Source: Neobacillus nitrireducens
Lineage (GTDB): Bacteria > Bacillota > Bacilli > Bacillales > Cytobacillaceae
Direction of reading: 5' to 3'
Assembly (NCBI RefSeq): GCF_030915405.1
Contig: NZ_CP133262.1
Span: forward strand, 930,001 to 994,000
DNA: 64,000 nt
The notes beneath the pieces were generated by a model that saw only the letters and a list, made by a program, of their open reading frames with translations, made no database searches and was not told the DNA's origin. The translations under genes and the position numbers were made by a program. This document shows positions 35,346 through 43,851 of this stretch, piece after piece. Positions within the stretch are counted from its first letter, which is position 1. Each line of letters opens with the position of its first letter.

Positions 35346-36620
35346 TTATATTACAGTGTGTACTTTTAGATAATGTTCTAAAGCGGAGGGAAGTCCCCTC
35401 TGCTTTAGTCTTTTGTTCGAAATTGCTCTTTGAACGACTTTCGATAATCCGATGAATCGGTAACCTCTTCGACAGAAAGTTAATCCTTTCGCCTCTTCCT
35501 CAGGAATCCCTAATTGAACAAGCGATTTGATTTGTTTCTTCGATACCTTCCATTGCTTCCAGATGATAACTCTAATTCTGGAGCGAAGCTTCTTATCTAT
35601 CTCAGTCAACGCTTTTTTCATATTTGAGATTCTAAAGTAATTGACCCACCCAAGTATGACTTGTTTCAGTTTTAAAATTCGGAAGTCTAGCGGAACACTC
35701 CAGTTTCGCTTTGTTAATTTTCGAAGCTTCCTTTGGAATTTCTGTATTGACATGGGATGGGGTTTTACTTGATACCTCTTGTTTTTTGTATCGTAATAAT
35801 ATCCAAAGCCTAAGAATTTTAACTCTTTTGGGCGAGAGATTTTGCTCTTCTCCACATTGACTATTAATCCTAGTTTTTCTTCTATAAATCTCACGATTGA
35901 TTTCATCACTCTGTTTGCTGCTGTCTCACTCTTTACAAAGATAAGAGCGTCGTCAGCGTATCTCACGAATCGTAGTCCTCTTTTCTCTAGTTCCTTATCG
36001 AGTTCGTTTAACATAATGTTACTCAATAACGGACTAAGGTTTCCTCCTTGCGGAGTCCCGACTGGTGTTTCTTCATATTTCCCTTTCACCATGACTCCAC
36101 TGACTAAGTATTTTCTGATTAACGAGATGACATTACCATCATCTATTGTGTTGGCAATAATTCGCATGAGTTTATCGTGATGGACTGTATCGAAGAATCT
36201 TTCGAGGTCAATGTCTACCACCCAATCGTGCCCATCGTTCAGAAATTCCAAGCTTTTTATAATAGCCATCTCACAGCTTCTTTTTGGTCTAAAGCCGTAA
36301 CTGAATTCGCTGAATTGCTTTTCAAATATCGGACTGAGAACTTGATGAATGGCTTGTTGAACTACTCTATCCACTACTGTTGGTATTCCCAACTTGCGCA
36401 TCTTGCCATTTTCTTTTGGGATTTCCACTCTTAAGGCAGCTTGTGGTTGGTATTTTCTTGTTCTGATGCGCTGACGTAGCTCATCCTTATTCTCTCTCAG
36501 ATATTGCTTTAGTTCTTCGACTGTTACTCCATCGACCCCGCTCGCACCTTTATTTTTATAGACACGCAGGTAGGCTTCGTTCATATTATGATTACTTAGA
36601 ATCTGTTCTAAAAGTTCCAC
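35346..36620 (-). CDS. ltrA: Group IIC intron-encoded reverse transcriptase/maturase
   Basis: A 424-residue protein with reverse transcriptase blocks GASGVDGVTVEELKQYL, FSEFSYGFRPKRSCEMAI, DWVVDIDLERFFDTV, VGTPQGGNLSPLLSNI and catalytic RFVRYADDALIF, then a maturase (X) domain. It lacks the D and En (HNH endonuclease) domains of IIA/IIB proteins, as class C intron proteins do. It helps fold and splice the intron and copies it into new sites. All catalytic residues are intact, so the intron could still be mobile. Confidence 0.93.
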   Translation of the reverse strand: MELLEQILSNHNMNEAYLRVYKNKGASGVDGVTVEELKQYLRENKDELRQRIRTRKYQPQAALRVEIPKENGKMRKLGIPTVVDRVVQQAIHQVLSPIFEKQFSEFSYGFRPKRSCEMAIIKSLEFLNDGHDWVVDIDLERFFDTVHHDKLMRIIANTIDDGNVISLIRKYLVSGVMVKGKYEETPVGTPQGGNLSPLLSNIMLNELDKELEKRGLRFVRYADDALIFVKSETAANRVMKSIVRFIEEKLGLIVNVEKSKISRPKELKFLGFGYYYDTKNKRYQVKPHPMSIQKFQRKLRKLTKRNWSVPLDFRILKLKQVILGWVNYFRISNMKKALTEIDKKLRSRIRVIIWKQWKVSKKQIKSLVQLGIPEEEAKGLTFCRRGYRFIGLSKVVQRAISNKRLKQRGLPSALEHYLKVHTVI

Positions 36621-37123
36621 ACTCGTTTCTCCTTCCCTCTCACGTAGTAAGTAATAGCTCCATTTTGGTTAGCCTTTGAGATACGCTCATACTTTCACCA
36701 TTAATACATTCGGAGTCCGTCACTTACGCATTCGTGGTGTTGAAACACTATAAATTGTTCAGCCCTTCATGAACTAAATTCACTACTATGGCTTCTGCTG
36801 ACTTCTTGCGGCTAACCTTTTTCGACTGTACTTCCGTACATCCGCAAGACCTCCCAGGGTAAGACAACTATCTTTCCTCTTTTACTCGCCTGATTTACTC
36901 TATAAAGTTACGCACATCTTTTGGACTTTGACTTGTATTGGAGTCTCATCCCTTTATAAAGCCTTAGTATCAGATTTCTGTTCGTCGAGCCAAGATTTTA
37001 TTCCACGCTTCCTTCAGCCCTTACCTCACGGTAAGTACCTTGCGCTTCCTTAGTGGTTGGTCGATGTGTACCCCCACAGTGGACTTTCACCACCTAGGTA
37101 GTTGCCATGCCTGGCACACAATT

Positions 37124-37154
37124 AAAAAAAGGCTCTACGAGAGAGCCTTTTTCT
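37124..37154. terminator. csp terminator, and insertion site of the intron
   Basis: AAAAAGGCTCT and AGAGCCTTTTT with a short loop; on the minus strand seven T follow, then AATT and the intron start. This is the 3' end of the csp gene and the target that a class C intron recognises. Confidence 0.9.
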
Positions 37155-37174
37155 TCACATTTATGTGGTTTAGA

Positions 37175-37375
37175 TTATGCTTTACGAACGTTAGTAGCTT
37201 GTGGTCCACGTTGACCTTGCTCAACTTCAAAAGTCACTGCTTGACCTTCGTCTAAAGATTTGAAACCTTCGCCTTGGATAGCAGAGAAGTGTACGAATAC
37301 GTCGTCTCCAGCTTCGCGCTCGATGAATCCAAAACCTTTTTCTGCATTAAACCATTTTACTTTACCTTGTTCCAT
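37175..37375 (-). CDS. cspD: CspA-family cold-shock protein
   Basis: A 66-residue nucleic acid-binding protein: [18 protein letters not shown] carries RNP1 (KGFGFI) and [11 protein letters not shown] carries RNP2. It melts mRNA secondary structure during cold shock and in fast growth. Start is ATG at 37375, seven bases after AGGAGG; the longer frame extends into the leader. The sigmaA promoter at about 37,502-37,530 gives a leader of about 120 bases, typical of csp mRNAs. The letter of the gene (cspB/C/D) cannot be settled. Confidence 0.92.
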   Translation of the reverse strand: MEQGKVKWFNAEKGFGFIEREAGDDVFVHFSAIQGEGFKSLDEGQAVTFEVEQGQRGPQATNVRKA

Positions 37376-37501
37376 TTGTGTTTCCTCCTGCTGTGTGCTT
37401 TGCACACATAAAATTACTATCCTTGCTCAGTTCGATCTTTTAGACAAAAAGCAGTATTCCCTTTTTTCATCCTTACCGACTAACAAAAATAATTCTCCCT
37501 A

Positions 37502-37530
37502 ACTATAACAGATGGTCCAACATAATGCAA
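37502..37530 (-). promoter_or_regulatory. SigmaA promoter of the csp gene
   Basis: On the minus strand TTGCAT (37530-37525), a 17-bp spacer and TATAGT (37507-37502). Confidence 0.7.
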
Positions 37531-37631
37531 ATGTATCTGCGGAATTTATTATATCTATTGTAAAAATACTGGAATTATTCCGTTGTTTTTCAATTCTTAA
37601 TTAGCATTAATATAACAATCTAGGAGGTGAA

Positions 37632-37675
37632 TTTTTTCTTGTTCAACTTACTTTTTTTCGTTGAACAAGAAAAAA
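37632..37675. repeat. 16-bp perfect inverted repeat upstream of the MFS gene
   Basis: TTTTTTCTTGTTCAAC and GTTGAACAAGAAAAAA around a 12-base loop. A-rich tails follow the stem on both strands instead of T-runs, so it is not an ordinary terminator. AGGAGGTGA stands just before it at 37,622-37,630, with a TTG eight bases on. Confidence 0.75.
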
Positions 37676-37725
37676 GTTATTTTAAAATATAATTATTTTT
37701 TAAAAAAAATGCAGTATTCTTGATG

Positions 37726-37731
37726 TATAAT
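37726..37731 (+). promoter_or_regulatory. Probable -10 box of the MFS gene
   Basis: TATAAT, with a TG directly before it, is about 36 bases before the MFS start. No good -35 is visible, so this may be an activator-dependent promoter. Confidence 0.45.
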
Positions 37732-37766
37732 GACTATAGAATTTTTTATAAAAATGGTGGGTGGAC

Positions 37767-38987
37767 ATGCGCACATACAACGAAAAAGTAAGTATCTATC
37801 ATGGAATGGTGTCGACCATTGCTGTGAACCTTGCTAGTAACTTTTTTCCTATTTTCGCCATATCTATTCTCGGCGCAAGCAACTATCAAGTGGGGCTAAT
37901 CAGCTCCCTGCCGCCCTTGGTTGCACTTATCATGACCATTCCAGCTGCAATCCTATTGAATCGCTTAGAGCAGCAAAAGAAGACCGTAGCCATGTCTGTT
38001 TTATGGGCTCGAATCTTGTTTGCCCTTTTAGCTGGTGTGCTTTTCATTGGCTCAGCTTATCAAGCATGGGCGTTTTTAATCATTGTAGCTGTAATGAATG
38101 TTCCGGGAACGATATCAAATATTGGCTGGCAAACACTGATTAGCGGAATGATTAAAGAAGACCGAAGAGGAGCATTTTTCAGTGACAGAAACCGCCTATT
38201 AACGATTGTCGGGATGATCACTACGTTGATCATTGGAATCATCATGAAAAACCAAACCGACAATGCCATTGCCTACCAGGTTTTATTTCTGATCGCATTT
38301 CTTTTTGGATTATTAGAAGTATTTTTCTTAATGAAGCATAAAGAAACAGTTCAAACGAAAACTACCAAGCAGCAAAAGAATTCGCCCATGGATTGGTCCA
38401 TTTTTAAGGATAATGGGTACAAATGGTTTCTAATAACTGCCCTCTGCTTTAACTTCTCATGGCAAATGGCCTGGGGATTATTCAATATTTATAATGTAAG
38501 ATATGCTCATGCTACAATTCTTTGGATCAGTATTTTCTCAGTAGCTAATCAATTAGTACAGATCTTTACCTTCCCATTATGGAAAAAATGGGCCGATCAA
38601 AAATCCACCACTTTGGTGCTCGTTTGGGTAGCAGTTGGGATGGCCACTGCCCCGTTCTTGACCGTTTTGTCTACTAATCTAATCTATTTGACATTTGTAT
38701 CAATGACATCCGGGTTCTTTGTTTCCGGTACGATGCTGCTTTTGTTCAACTTGCTGTTGGAGCAATCTCCACAGGAAAAAAGAACGTATTGCATCACAAC
38801 TTATAATGTTCTATTATCCTTTGTTGCCTTCATCGCACCGCAAATCGGGATATGGCTGCTCGAAGTAACTGGCATGCAAAAATCGATGGGCATCATATCC
38901 ATCCTAAGATTCATCAGCGCCATCGTCTTCTTTCTCATGTATGTAAGATTTATGAAAAATAGGAAAACAGCCTTGCAAGAAAGCTAA
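37767..38987 (+). CDS. MFS transporter (12 TM)
   Basis: A 406-residue transporter with 12 membrane segments, N-terminus MRTYNEKVSIYHGMVSTIAVN. Helix 4 and loops show RILFALLAGVLFIGSAYQAW and TLISGMIKEDRRGAFFSDRNRLL, a loop motif seen in a Bacillus group of uncharacterised MFS proteins related to sugar or drug exporters. The ATG at 37767 has GGTGG six bases before it. Substrate unknown. Confidence 0.82.
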   Translation: MRTYNEKVSIYHGMVSTIAVNLASNFFPIFAISILGASNYQVGLISSLPPLVALIMTIPAAILLNRLEQQKKTVAMSVLWARILFALLAGVLFIGSAYQAWAFLIIVAVMNVPGTISNIGWQTLISGMIKEDRRGAFFSDRNRLLTIVGMITTLIIGIIMKNQTDNAIAYQVLFLIAFLFGLLEVFFLMKHKETVQTKTTKQQKNSPMDWSIFKDNGYKWFLITALCFNFSWQMAWGLFNIYNVRYAHATILWISIFSVANQLVQIFTFPLWKKWADQKSTTLVLVWVAVGMATAPFLTVLSTNLIYLTFVSMTSGFFVSGTMLLLFNLLLEQSPQEKRTYCITTYNVLLSFVAFIAPQIGIWLLEVTGMQKSMGIISILRFISAIVFFLMYVRFMKNRKTALQES

Positions 38988-39009
38988 TCATATAGTTTTG
39001 GTGTCCGTT

Positions 39010-39057
39010 TTGGTGTCAGGCACCAACAATGGACATTCGTCCGTGTACAGTGGACAT
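39010..39057 (+). repeat. Composite repeat, copy A (palindrome plus GTCC hairpin)
   Basis: TTGGTGTCAGGCACCAA at 39010-39026, then a region with GTCC and GGAC arms (GTCCGTGTACAGTGGAC at 39039-39055). Located 23 bases after the MFS stop, reading in the gene's direction. Confidence 0.7.
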
Positions 39058-39483
39058 TTATTTTGAAGTTGGTTCAATTGTTAATTTTCGCAGCAAGGTG
39101 AAAAGTTGGTCTTTTTCTTCTTTTGTTAATCCACTTGTAAGAAGTTGGTTTGATGTTTCTAAGATGTCTTGGAGGGTTGGATGAAATTCCAGCCCTTTTT
39201 GTGTTGGGTAGAGTTGATATGAACGGCGGTCCTCTTTATCAACCCTGCGTTCAATATACCCTGCTTCCTCTAATTGTTTCGCGGCACGCGCAGTGGTAGC
39301 TTTATCAAATTTTAATTCTAAAGTCAATTGATCCTGATTGATGCCAGGACGCCTTAATATCTCAATTAAAAAACTATGCTGCCCTCCCCCGCCAATTTGA
39401 TATACTTTTAATTCTTTTGTTAAGAATTTCTGGTTTTGTCGATTGATTTGAGAAATCAGCTTTCCAAATGGTTTTCGTTCCAT
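39058..39483 (-). CDS. MarR-family regulator, divergent to a DHA2 pump
   Basis: A 141-residue winged-helix protein. GGGQHSFLIEILRRPGINQDQLTLELKFDKATTARAAKQLEEAGYI is the dimer and helix-turn-helix region and RVDKEDRRSYQLYPTQKG the wing. Start is ATG at 39483 after AAAGGGGG. It is divergent from a 14-TM drug pump, and two near-identical palindromes lie between them. It probably represses both genes and lets go when it binds a toxic compound. Confidence 0.9.
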   Translation of the reverse strand: MERKPFGKLISQINRQNQKFLTKELKVYQIGGGGQHSFLIEILRRPGINQDQLTLELKFDKATTARAAKQLEEAGYIERRVDKEDRRSYQLYPTQKGLEFHPTLQDILETSNQLLTSGLTKEEKDQLFTLLRKLTIEPTSK

Positions 39484-39534
39484 CTCGGATCCCCCTTTTA
39501 AATGTGTCAACAAAAGAAATATTACCTCAAATTA

Positions 39535-39548
39535 GTTGCACGCGCAAC
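39535..39548. promoter_or_regulatory. MarR-type operator, copy 1
   Basis: GTTGCACGCGCAAC, a 14-base near-palindrome between the divergent marR and pump genes. It matches copy 2 except for C to T in the centre. Confidence 0.75.
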
Positions 39549-39577
39549 AATCATAAGATAGACTTTCCGTGACGATA

Positions 39578-39595
39578 TAGTTGCATGCGCAACTA
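39578..39595. promoter_or_regulatory. MarR-type operator, copy 2
   Basis: TAGTTGCATGCGCAACTA, an 18-base near-perfect palindrome 34 bases before the pump's start codon. Its centre lies 45 bases from that of copy 1. Confidence 0.78.
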
Positions 39596-39628
39596 TTAAT
39601 CTACCATTCCTAAAATGAGGTGTTTCCC

Positions 39629-41080
39629 ATGAATCCCCATGCTAAGACCTTTCAAGCCGATGAAATGATTCAAAAAAGACGCTGGTCAATATTAGTTATT
39701 CTCAATTTAATTGTCTTTATGTCTACGCTCGACGGGAGTATTGTCAATATTGCACTCCCGGTAATATCAAAAGAAATGCACCTGCCCATCTCCCAAACGC
39801 AATGGATTGTCAGCGGTTATCTAATCACCGTTTGCACGTTTATTCTATTGTTTGGTAAATTAGGAGATTTATTTGGGAAAATTAAAATTTTTAAAATAGG
39901 GGCCATTATTTTTTTACTAGGTTCCTTATTATGCGGATTTAGTTCCTCTCTCCTAATGCTAGTTCTCTTTCGGATTATCCAGGCGATCGGTGCTTCGATG
40001 ACGATGGCAAACAGCCAAGGAATTATCACTGAAATTTTTCCACCAAATGAGCGTGGAAAGGCACTAGGTCTAATTGGTACGTTTGTTTCACTTGGGAGTA
40101 TTGCTGGTCCTAGTCTGGGTGGAATATTAGTCTCTTCCTTAGGCTGGGAATATATATTCTGGGTGAATATCCCAATCGGATTAATCATCATTGCGATTGG
40201 CTGGAGAATACTTCCAGTTGATATTACATTTGTGAAGGCAAAGCTTGATCTAATAGGCAGTTTTTTATTTTCCACCTTTATTATTTCCTTGTTTACTGGA
40301 CTCCTATTAGGGCAGCAAGCGGGTTACGAGGATATTCGTATATTAGTTTCATTTACCATTGCCGTGTTTACCTTTTTCTTGTTTATTAGAGTTGAGAAAC
40401 AAAAGTCTGACCCCATGCTGCAATTGGCTCTCTTCATGAACCAGTCATTTTCAGTAAGTATACTCTGTGGATTTCTTACCTTTGTGGCAACCTTTTGCTT
40501 TAATATCCTTGCACCGTTTTATACGCAAAATATTTTACATTTATCGCCAGTCAATGCCGGATTATTATTAATGTTATTCCCAATAACCATGGCAGTCGCT
40601 GCACCACTTAGCGGAGCGCTCTCCGATAAAATTGGGTCGGAACAGCTAACCTTCGCTGGATTACTTGTCATGGTGATTGCCCAAGTTGGCTTTTCCACCT
40701 TACATATGGGCAGTTCGATCCTAACGTTTGGATTGTTAGTGGCCCTATTAGGAGTGGGGAATGGACTTTTCCAATCACCTAACAACTCGTTGGTTATGTC
40801 TTCTGTCCAGAGATCGCAGCTTGGCATTGCTGGCAGTGTCAATTCACTGGTAAGAAATATTGGAATGGTCGTCGGAATATCAGTAGCAACGACTAGTTTA
40901 TTTAGCGTTATGAGTTCGAAGGCTGGATACCGGGTCACCGATTTAATACCCAACCGTCCGGATATCTTTATTGAAGGGATGCATTTTGTCTTCATCGGCT
41001 CAGCATCGATTTGTTTATTTTCCGCCCTTTTTACCGGCTGGCGCTTACTTAAATCCAAGGCTGCCATTAGTCATTTGTAA
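39629..41080 (+). CDS. DHA2-family drug efflux pump (14 TM, EmrB/QacA-like)
   Basis: A 483-residue transporter with 14 membrane segments. MSTLDGSIVNIALPVISKEM is the family's motif D1, and WIVSGYLITVCTFILLFGKLGD includes motif A. GSVNSLVRNIGMVVGISVATTSL is in the second half. Start is ATG at 39629 with GAGGTG six bases before it. It is divergent from a MarR gene and should be derepressed by a substrate, as a multidrug exporter. Confidence 0.9.
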   Translation: MNPHAKTFQADEMIQKRRWSILVILNLIVFMSTLDGSIVNIALPVISKEMHLPISQTQWIVSGYLITVCTFILLFGKLGDLFGKIKIFKIGAIIFLLGSLLCGFSSSLLMLVLFRIIQAIGASMTMANSQGIITEIFPPNERGKALGLIGTFVSLGSIAGPSLGGILVSSLGWEYIFWVNIPIGLIIIAIGWRILPVDITFVKAKLDLIGSFLFSTFIISLFTGLLLGQQAGYEDIRILVSFTIAVFTFFLFIRVEKQKSDPMLQLALFMNQSFSVSILCGFLTFVATFCFNILAPFYTQNILHLSPVNAGLLLMLFPITMAVAAPLSGALSDKIGSEQLTFAGLLVMVIAQVGFSTLHMGSSILTFGLLVALLGVGNGLFQSPNNSLVMSSVQRSQLGIAGSVNSLVRNIGMVVGISVATTSLFSVMSSKAGYRVTDLIPNRPDIFIEGMHFVFIGSASICLFSALFTGWRLLKSKAAISHL

Positions 41081-41208
41081 TCACCTTATCTTTTACTAAA
41101 AGAATTTACGAGGATATACCCAGAAATAGCTTGGATTAAAGGAACGAATAGTTTAAAAGTTTCATACTTTTTTAGAAGGAGTGGTTGTGGAAGGAAGCAG
41201 GTGCGAAA

Positions 41209-41937
41209 ATGATTAATATAAATCAGCAAACGATTCATCTGGATGACCTTAGTAATTACCTTACAACAAATGAACAGAAAGACATCGTTACGAAAATGGT
41301 GAAATCAAAAGAGGTTTTTTATTTTCAGACGTTGAGTGAATTTGAATTCGAGCTGCTGTTCAGAACAAAGACACTTAAGGCTGCACATGATCTTAATAAT
41401 AGTAAAGTACAGTTTACGACCTTTACGTATGCGTTTTGCAATAGAAAGTATTGGGATCGTCTAGGTAATGGCGGTTTTCTTCTCAAACCAAACGTTAGAC
41501 CCTCGGGCGCCATTCTTGATATCTTAAAAAATGGATCGCTTTATGCCTTTGACTGTTCCACAGGAATTGCCATTGTCTTATATCTTGCGACCCTGTATTC
41601 GATTGGTAGCAGAAGATTTGATCTCCTTTTTGATCGGCTGCTTTTATTGGATTGGCAATTTCATCATCCCCTAAGGCTAACTCAGAAATATGGGGATGAC
41701 TTCATACCAGGTGATATCGTGCATTTCAATAATCCGGATGTTAACCCGAAAGAAGCGCATTGGCGTGCAGAAAATGTGATTTTTATGAGTGATGACCAAT
41801 ACTATGGACATGGAGTAGGCATCAAAAAGGCAAGCACGATACTTTCCTTCCTAAATAAAAAAAGAAAGCCCAATTCACGAATCCCTGCATATCTCATGAA
41901 CCTTATCACAAGACCCGTTTATCAAAACTTTTCATAA
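41209..41937 (+). CDS. tgl: Protein-glutamine gamma-glutamyltransferase (spore coat transglutaminase)
   Basis: A 242-residue enzyme that cross-links spore coat proteins by epsilon-(gamma-glutamyl)lysine bonds. Shared blocks with B. subtilis Tgl include FYFQTLSEFEFELLFRTK, LLLLDWQFHHP and HWRAENVIFMSDDQYYGHGVGI. The catalytic Cys is at 116 in FDCSTGIAI. The residue before it is Asp, where the B. subtilis enzyme has Glu115. Start is ATG at 41209 after AGGTG. A strong hairpin terminator follows. Confidence 0.9.
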   Translation: MININQQTIHLDDLSNYLTTNEQKDIVTKMVKSKEVFYFQTLSEFEFELLFRTKTLKAAHDLNNSKVQFTTFTYAFCNRKYWDRLGNGGFLLKPNVRPSGAILDILKNGSLYAFDCSTGIAIVLYLATLYSIGSRRFDLLFDRLLLLDWQFHHPLRLTQKYGDDFIPGDIVHFNNPDVNPKEAHWRAENVIFMSDDQYYGHGVGIKKASTILSFLNKKRKPNSRIPAYLMNLITRPVYQNFS

Positions 41938-41942
41938 AAACG

Positions 41943-41978
41943 AAGACCGCTGCCATTGAAAGAAGGCAGCGGTCTTTT
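41943..41978 (+). terminator. Terminator after tgl
   Basis: AAGACCGCTGCC and GGCAGCGGTCTT arms, then TTGC. Confidence 0.9.
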
Positions 41979-41994
41979 GCATGAAAGTTCAAGA

Positions 41995-42055
41995 GCAAAC
42001 CGTCCACCCACAGCGGACAGTTTGCTTGTATTGTCTTTTTGTGGTGCCTGACACC
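41995..42055 (-). repeat. Composite repeat, copy B, after thiY
   Basis: On the minus strand GGTGTCAGGCACC (42055-42043) begins nine bases after the thiY stop and is followed by a hairpin with arms GCAAAC-GTCC and GGAC-GTTTGC (42025-41995). Same order and orientation relative to the gene as copies A and D. Confidence 0.72.
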
Positions 42056-42063
42056 AATATGGT

Positions 42064-43059
42064 TTAGAAATTAATAAATGCATCCCCAGCTTGGACGGAT
42101 GGTTTAATGACTTTGTTGTCTTTTAGCCATTGGGCGGTGTTTTTCCATGTTTCAGGGTCTTGGTAGCCGAATGGTTTTTCTTTTGCATCCATCAGCGGGA
42201 GGAGGATTTGTAAGCTTTTTGTTTCGACATCCTTCTCTAGTGGTGACGTTTTATCTTCATGGTTCATTAATATCGAGAGACCGTCTTCGGGATGAGACTG
42301 AACGTATTTTTGACCCTCTGTAATCGCGGCCATAAACTTTTTAAATACGGCTGGCTTTTCTTTCAATCCTTTTTCACTAGCGACCAATACCAATTCATAA
42401 TAATCAGGTACGCCAAAGTCTGCAGGATTTAAAGTTCTCATCGGGTGCCCCTCTTTATCAAGCAATAATTTCTCATGGTTAATATAACCGCCGATTAGGG
42501 CATCTGTTTTTTTCGTTGCCATCGCGGGGATCAGATCCCAGCCGACATCGACCATTTTAATCTTCTCGGCATTTCCGCCGTCCGCTTTTACCATGGTTTG
42601 AACAATCGCTTCATCTAACGGAATCGATGGATAACCAATCGTTTTCCCTGCTAAATCCTTAGGGGATTGAATCGGACCATCGGCTTGCACCATTAATTGA
42701 TTTAGCGGGTGGCGGACAATCGCACCAAATGATTGCACGGGAATATCTTCACTGCGTGCCACGAGTACCTGTGGTTGATAGCTTAAGGCCATATCCATTT
42801 GATTCGCTGCGACAAGTTTGAGCGGATCATTCGTATCTGCAGGCATTTGAATATCTACATCTAAGCCTTGTTGTTTAAAGTATCCCTTTTCCTCAGCTGC
42901 AAACAGGAATGAATGGACCGCATTAGGGTACCAATCGAGCATTAAGCTTACTTTCTGAAGTTTCTCGTTCGAACCGCCCTTTTTCTCTGCTGCTTCTTTT
43001 CCGCAAGCACTTAATAAAAGTAACAATAGACTGACCATAATCAAAAAACTCTTTTTCAT
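42064..43059 (-). CDS. thiY: Thiamine-pyrimidine precursor ABC transporter, substrate-binding lipoprotein
   Basis: A 331-residue periplasmic-type binding lipoprotein. The lipobox LSACG (Cys19) follows a hydrophobic signal. The mature protein has the NMT1/THI5-like fold: LQKVSLMLDWYPNAVHSFLF is the typical motif, found in pyrimidine-binding ThiY. It should capture a formylaminopyrimidine product of thiamine breakdown for import through ThiXZ. It is the last gene of the TPP-riboswitch operon. Confidence 0.9.
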   Translation of the reverse strand: MKKSFLIMVSLLLLLLSACGKEAAEKKGGSNEKLQKVSLMLDWYPNAVHSFLFAAEEKGYFKQQGLDVDIQMPADTNDPLKLVAANQMDMALSYQPQVLVARSEDIPVQSFGAIVRHPLNQLMVQADGPIQSPKDLAGKTIGYPSIPLDEAIVQTMVKADGGNAEKIKMVDVGWDLIPAMATKKTDALIGGYINHEKLLLDKEGHPMRTLNPADFGVPDYYELVLVASEKGLKEKPAVFKKFMAAITEGQKYVQSHPEDGLSILMNHEDKTSPLEKDVETKSLQILLPLMDAKEKPFGYQDPETWKNTAQWLKDNKVIKPSVQAGDAFINF

Positions 43060-43077
43060 TTTTACGTTCTTCCTCTC

Positions 43078-43851
43078 TTAGTTGAAGCGATTTCTATTTT
43101 TTAATACCTGTTTTTCCAATAAACCAATCAATAAAAATAAAACGATCCCAAGCATGGACAAGAGGAATATCGATGCAAACACGGAGTCCGCCTGTAAGTT
43201 ACCCGACATTCTTCGACTGAAATACCCTAAGCCTTCACTTGCCCCCAGCCATTCACCAATCGTCGCACCGACGACGCAATAAACAACCGACAATTTTAAT
43301 CCTGAAAAAATGGCAGGCAACGCCATCGGCAGTTGAATTTTATTAAAAATGTCCCAGCGATTAGCACCCATTGTTAACAGTAATTCACGATATTCAAGAC
43401 TACCTGTTTTCAGCCCATCATAGGTACTGACGACGATAGGAAAAAATGCAGTTAAAATGGTGACGGCAATTTTGCTCCAAATCGAATACCCGAACCACAT
43501 GATAAAAATCGGTGAAATGGCAATGAGCGGCACTGTTTGAGAGATGACAAGAAACGGATAAAGAACTTTTTCTAATGAACGGGAAAAATGCATTCCTACT
43601 CCCATGATTAGACCGCCGATTACAGACAGTCCGAACCCAATCAGAACTTCCTTTAAAGTTGCGGGTAAATGCTCCTCAAACAACAGTTGTCGATTTTCAA
43701 GCAATGCTCCCCAAATAGCTGATGGAGCAGGCAAAATAAATGATGGGATCATTCCCTGCCAGACTACCCACTCCCATCCACTGACGAGAAGGAGGACAAC
43801 TAATAAAAACAAACCGTACTGGTCTGTCCATTTTTTCAACCTAGCTTTCAT
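43078..43851 (-). CDS. thiX: Thiamine-precursor ABC transporter permease
   Basis: A 257-residue integral membrane protein with six membrane helices. The ABC-coupling EAA loop is LLTMGANRWDIFNKIQLPMALPAIFSGLKLS. It belongs to the taurine/nitrate/pyrimidine permease group and pairs with ThiY and ThiZ. Its start overlaps the end of thiZ by 11 bases. Confidence 0.9.
   Translation of the reverse strand: MKARLKKWTDQYGLFLLVVLLLVSGWEWVVWQGMIPSFILPAPSAIWGALLENRQLLFEEHLPATLKEVLIGFGLSVIGGLIMGVGMHFSRSLEKVLYPFLVISQTVPLIAISPIFIMWFGYSIWSKIAVTILTAFFPIVVSTYDGLKTGSLEYRELLLTMGANRWDIFNKIQLPMALPAIFSGLKLSVVYCVVGATIGEWLGASEGLGYFSRRMSGNLQADSVFASIFLLSMLGIVLFLLIGLLEKQVLKNRNRFN

Larger units (their letters stand above)
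35266..37119 (-). mobile_element. Group IIC intron (about 1.85 kb)
   Basis: The 5' end reads GTGTGCC on the minus strand at 37119, immediately after the csp gene's hairpin terminator. Domain V lies at 35309-35342 with the group IIC hairpin (AACCGCCGTATACGG and CCGTACGTACGGTGGT). Domain VI and the end CTACTCGAT lie at about 35300-35266. The intron-encoded protein sits in between, ending just before domain V, and 36621-37119 carries domains I-IV. Insertion behind a transcription terminator is the classical behaviour of bacterial class C introns. Ends are inferred from sequence and may be off by a few bases. Confidence 0.88.

Noticed and set aside
40519-41067. Long leftward frame (182 codons) inside the DHA2 pump gene
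   Set aside because: Antisense shadow of a clear 14-TM transporter; no ribosome-binding site and low-complexity composition.
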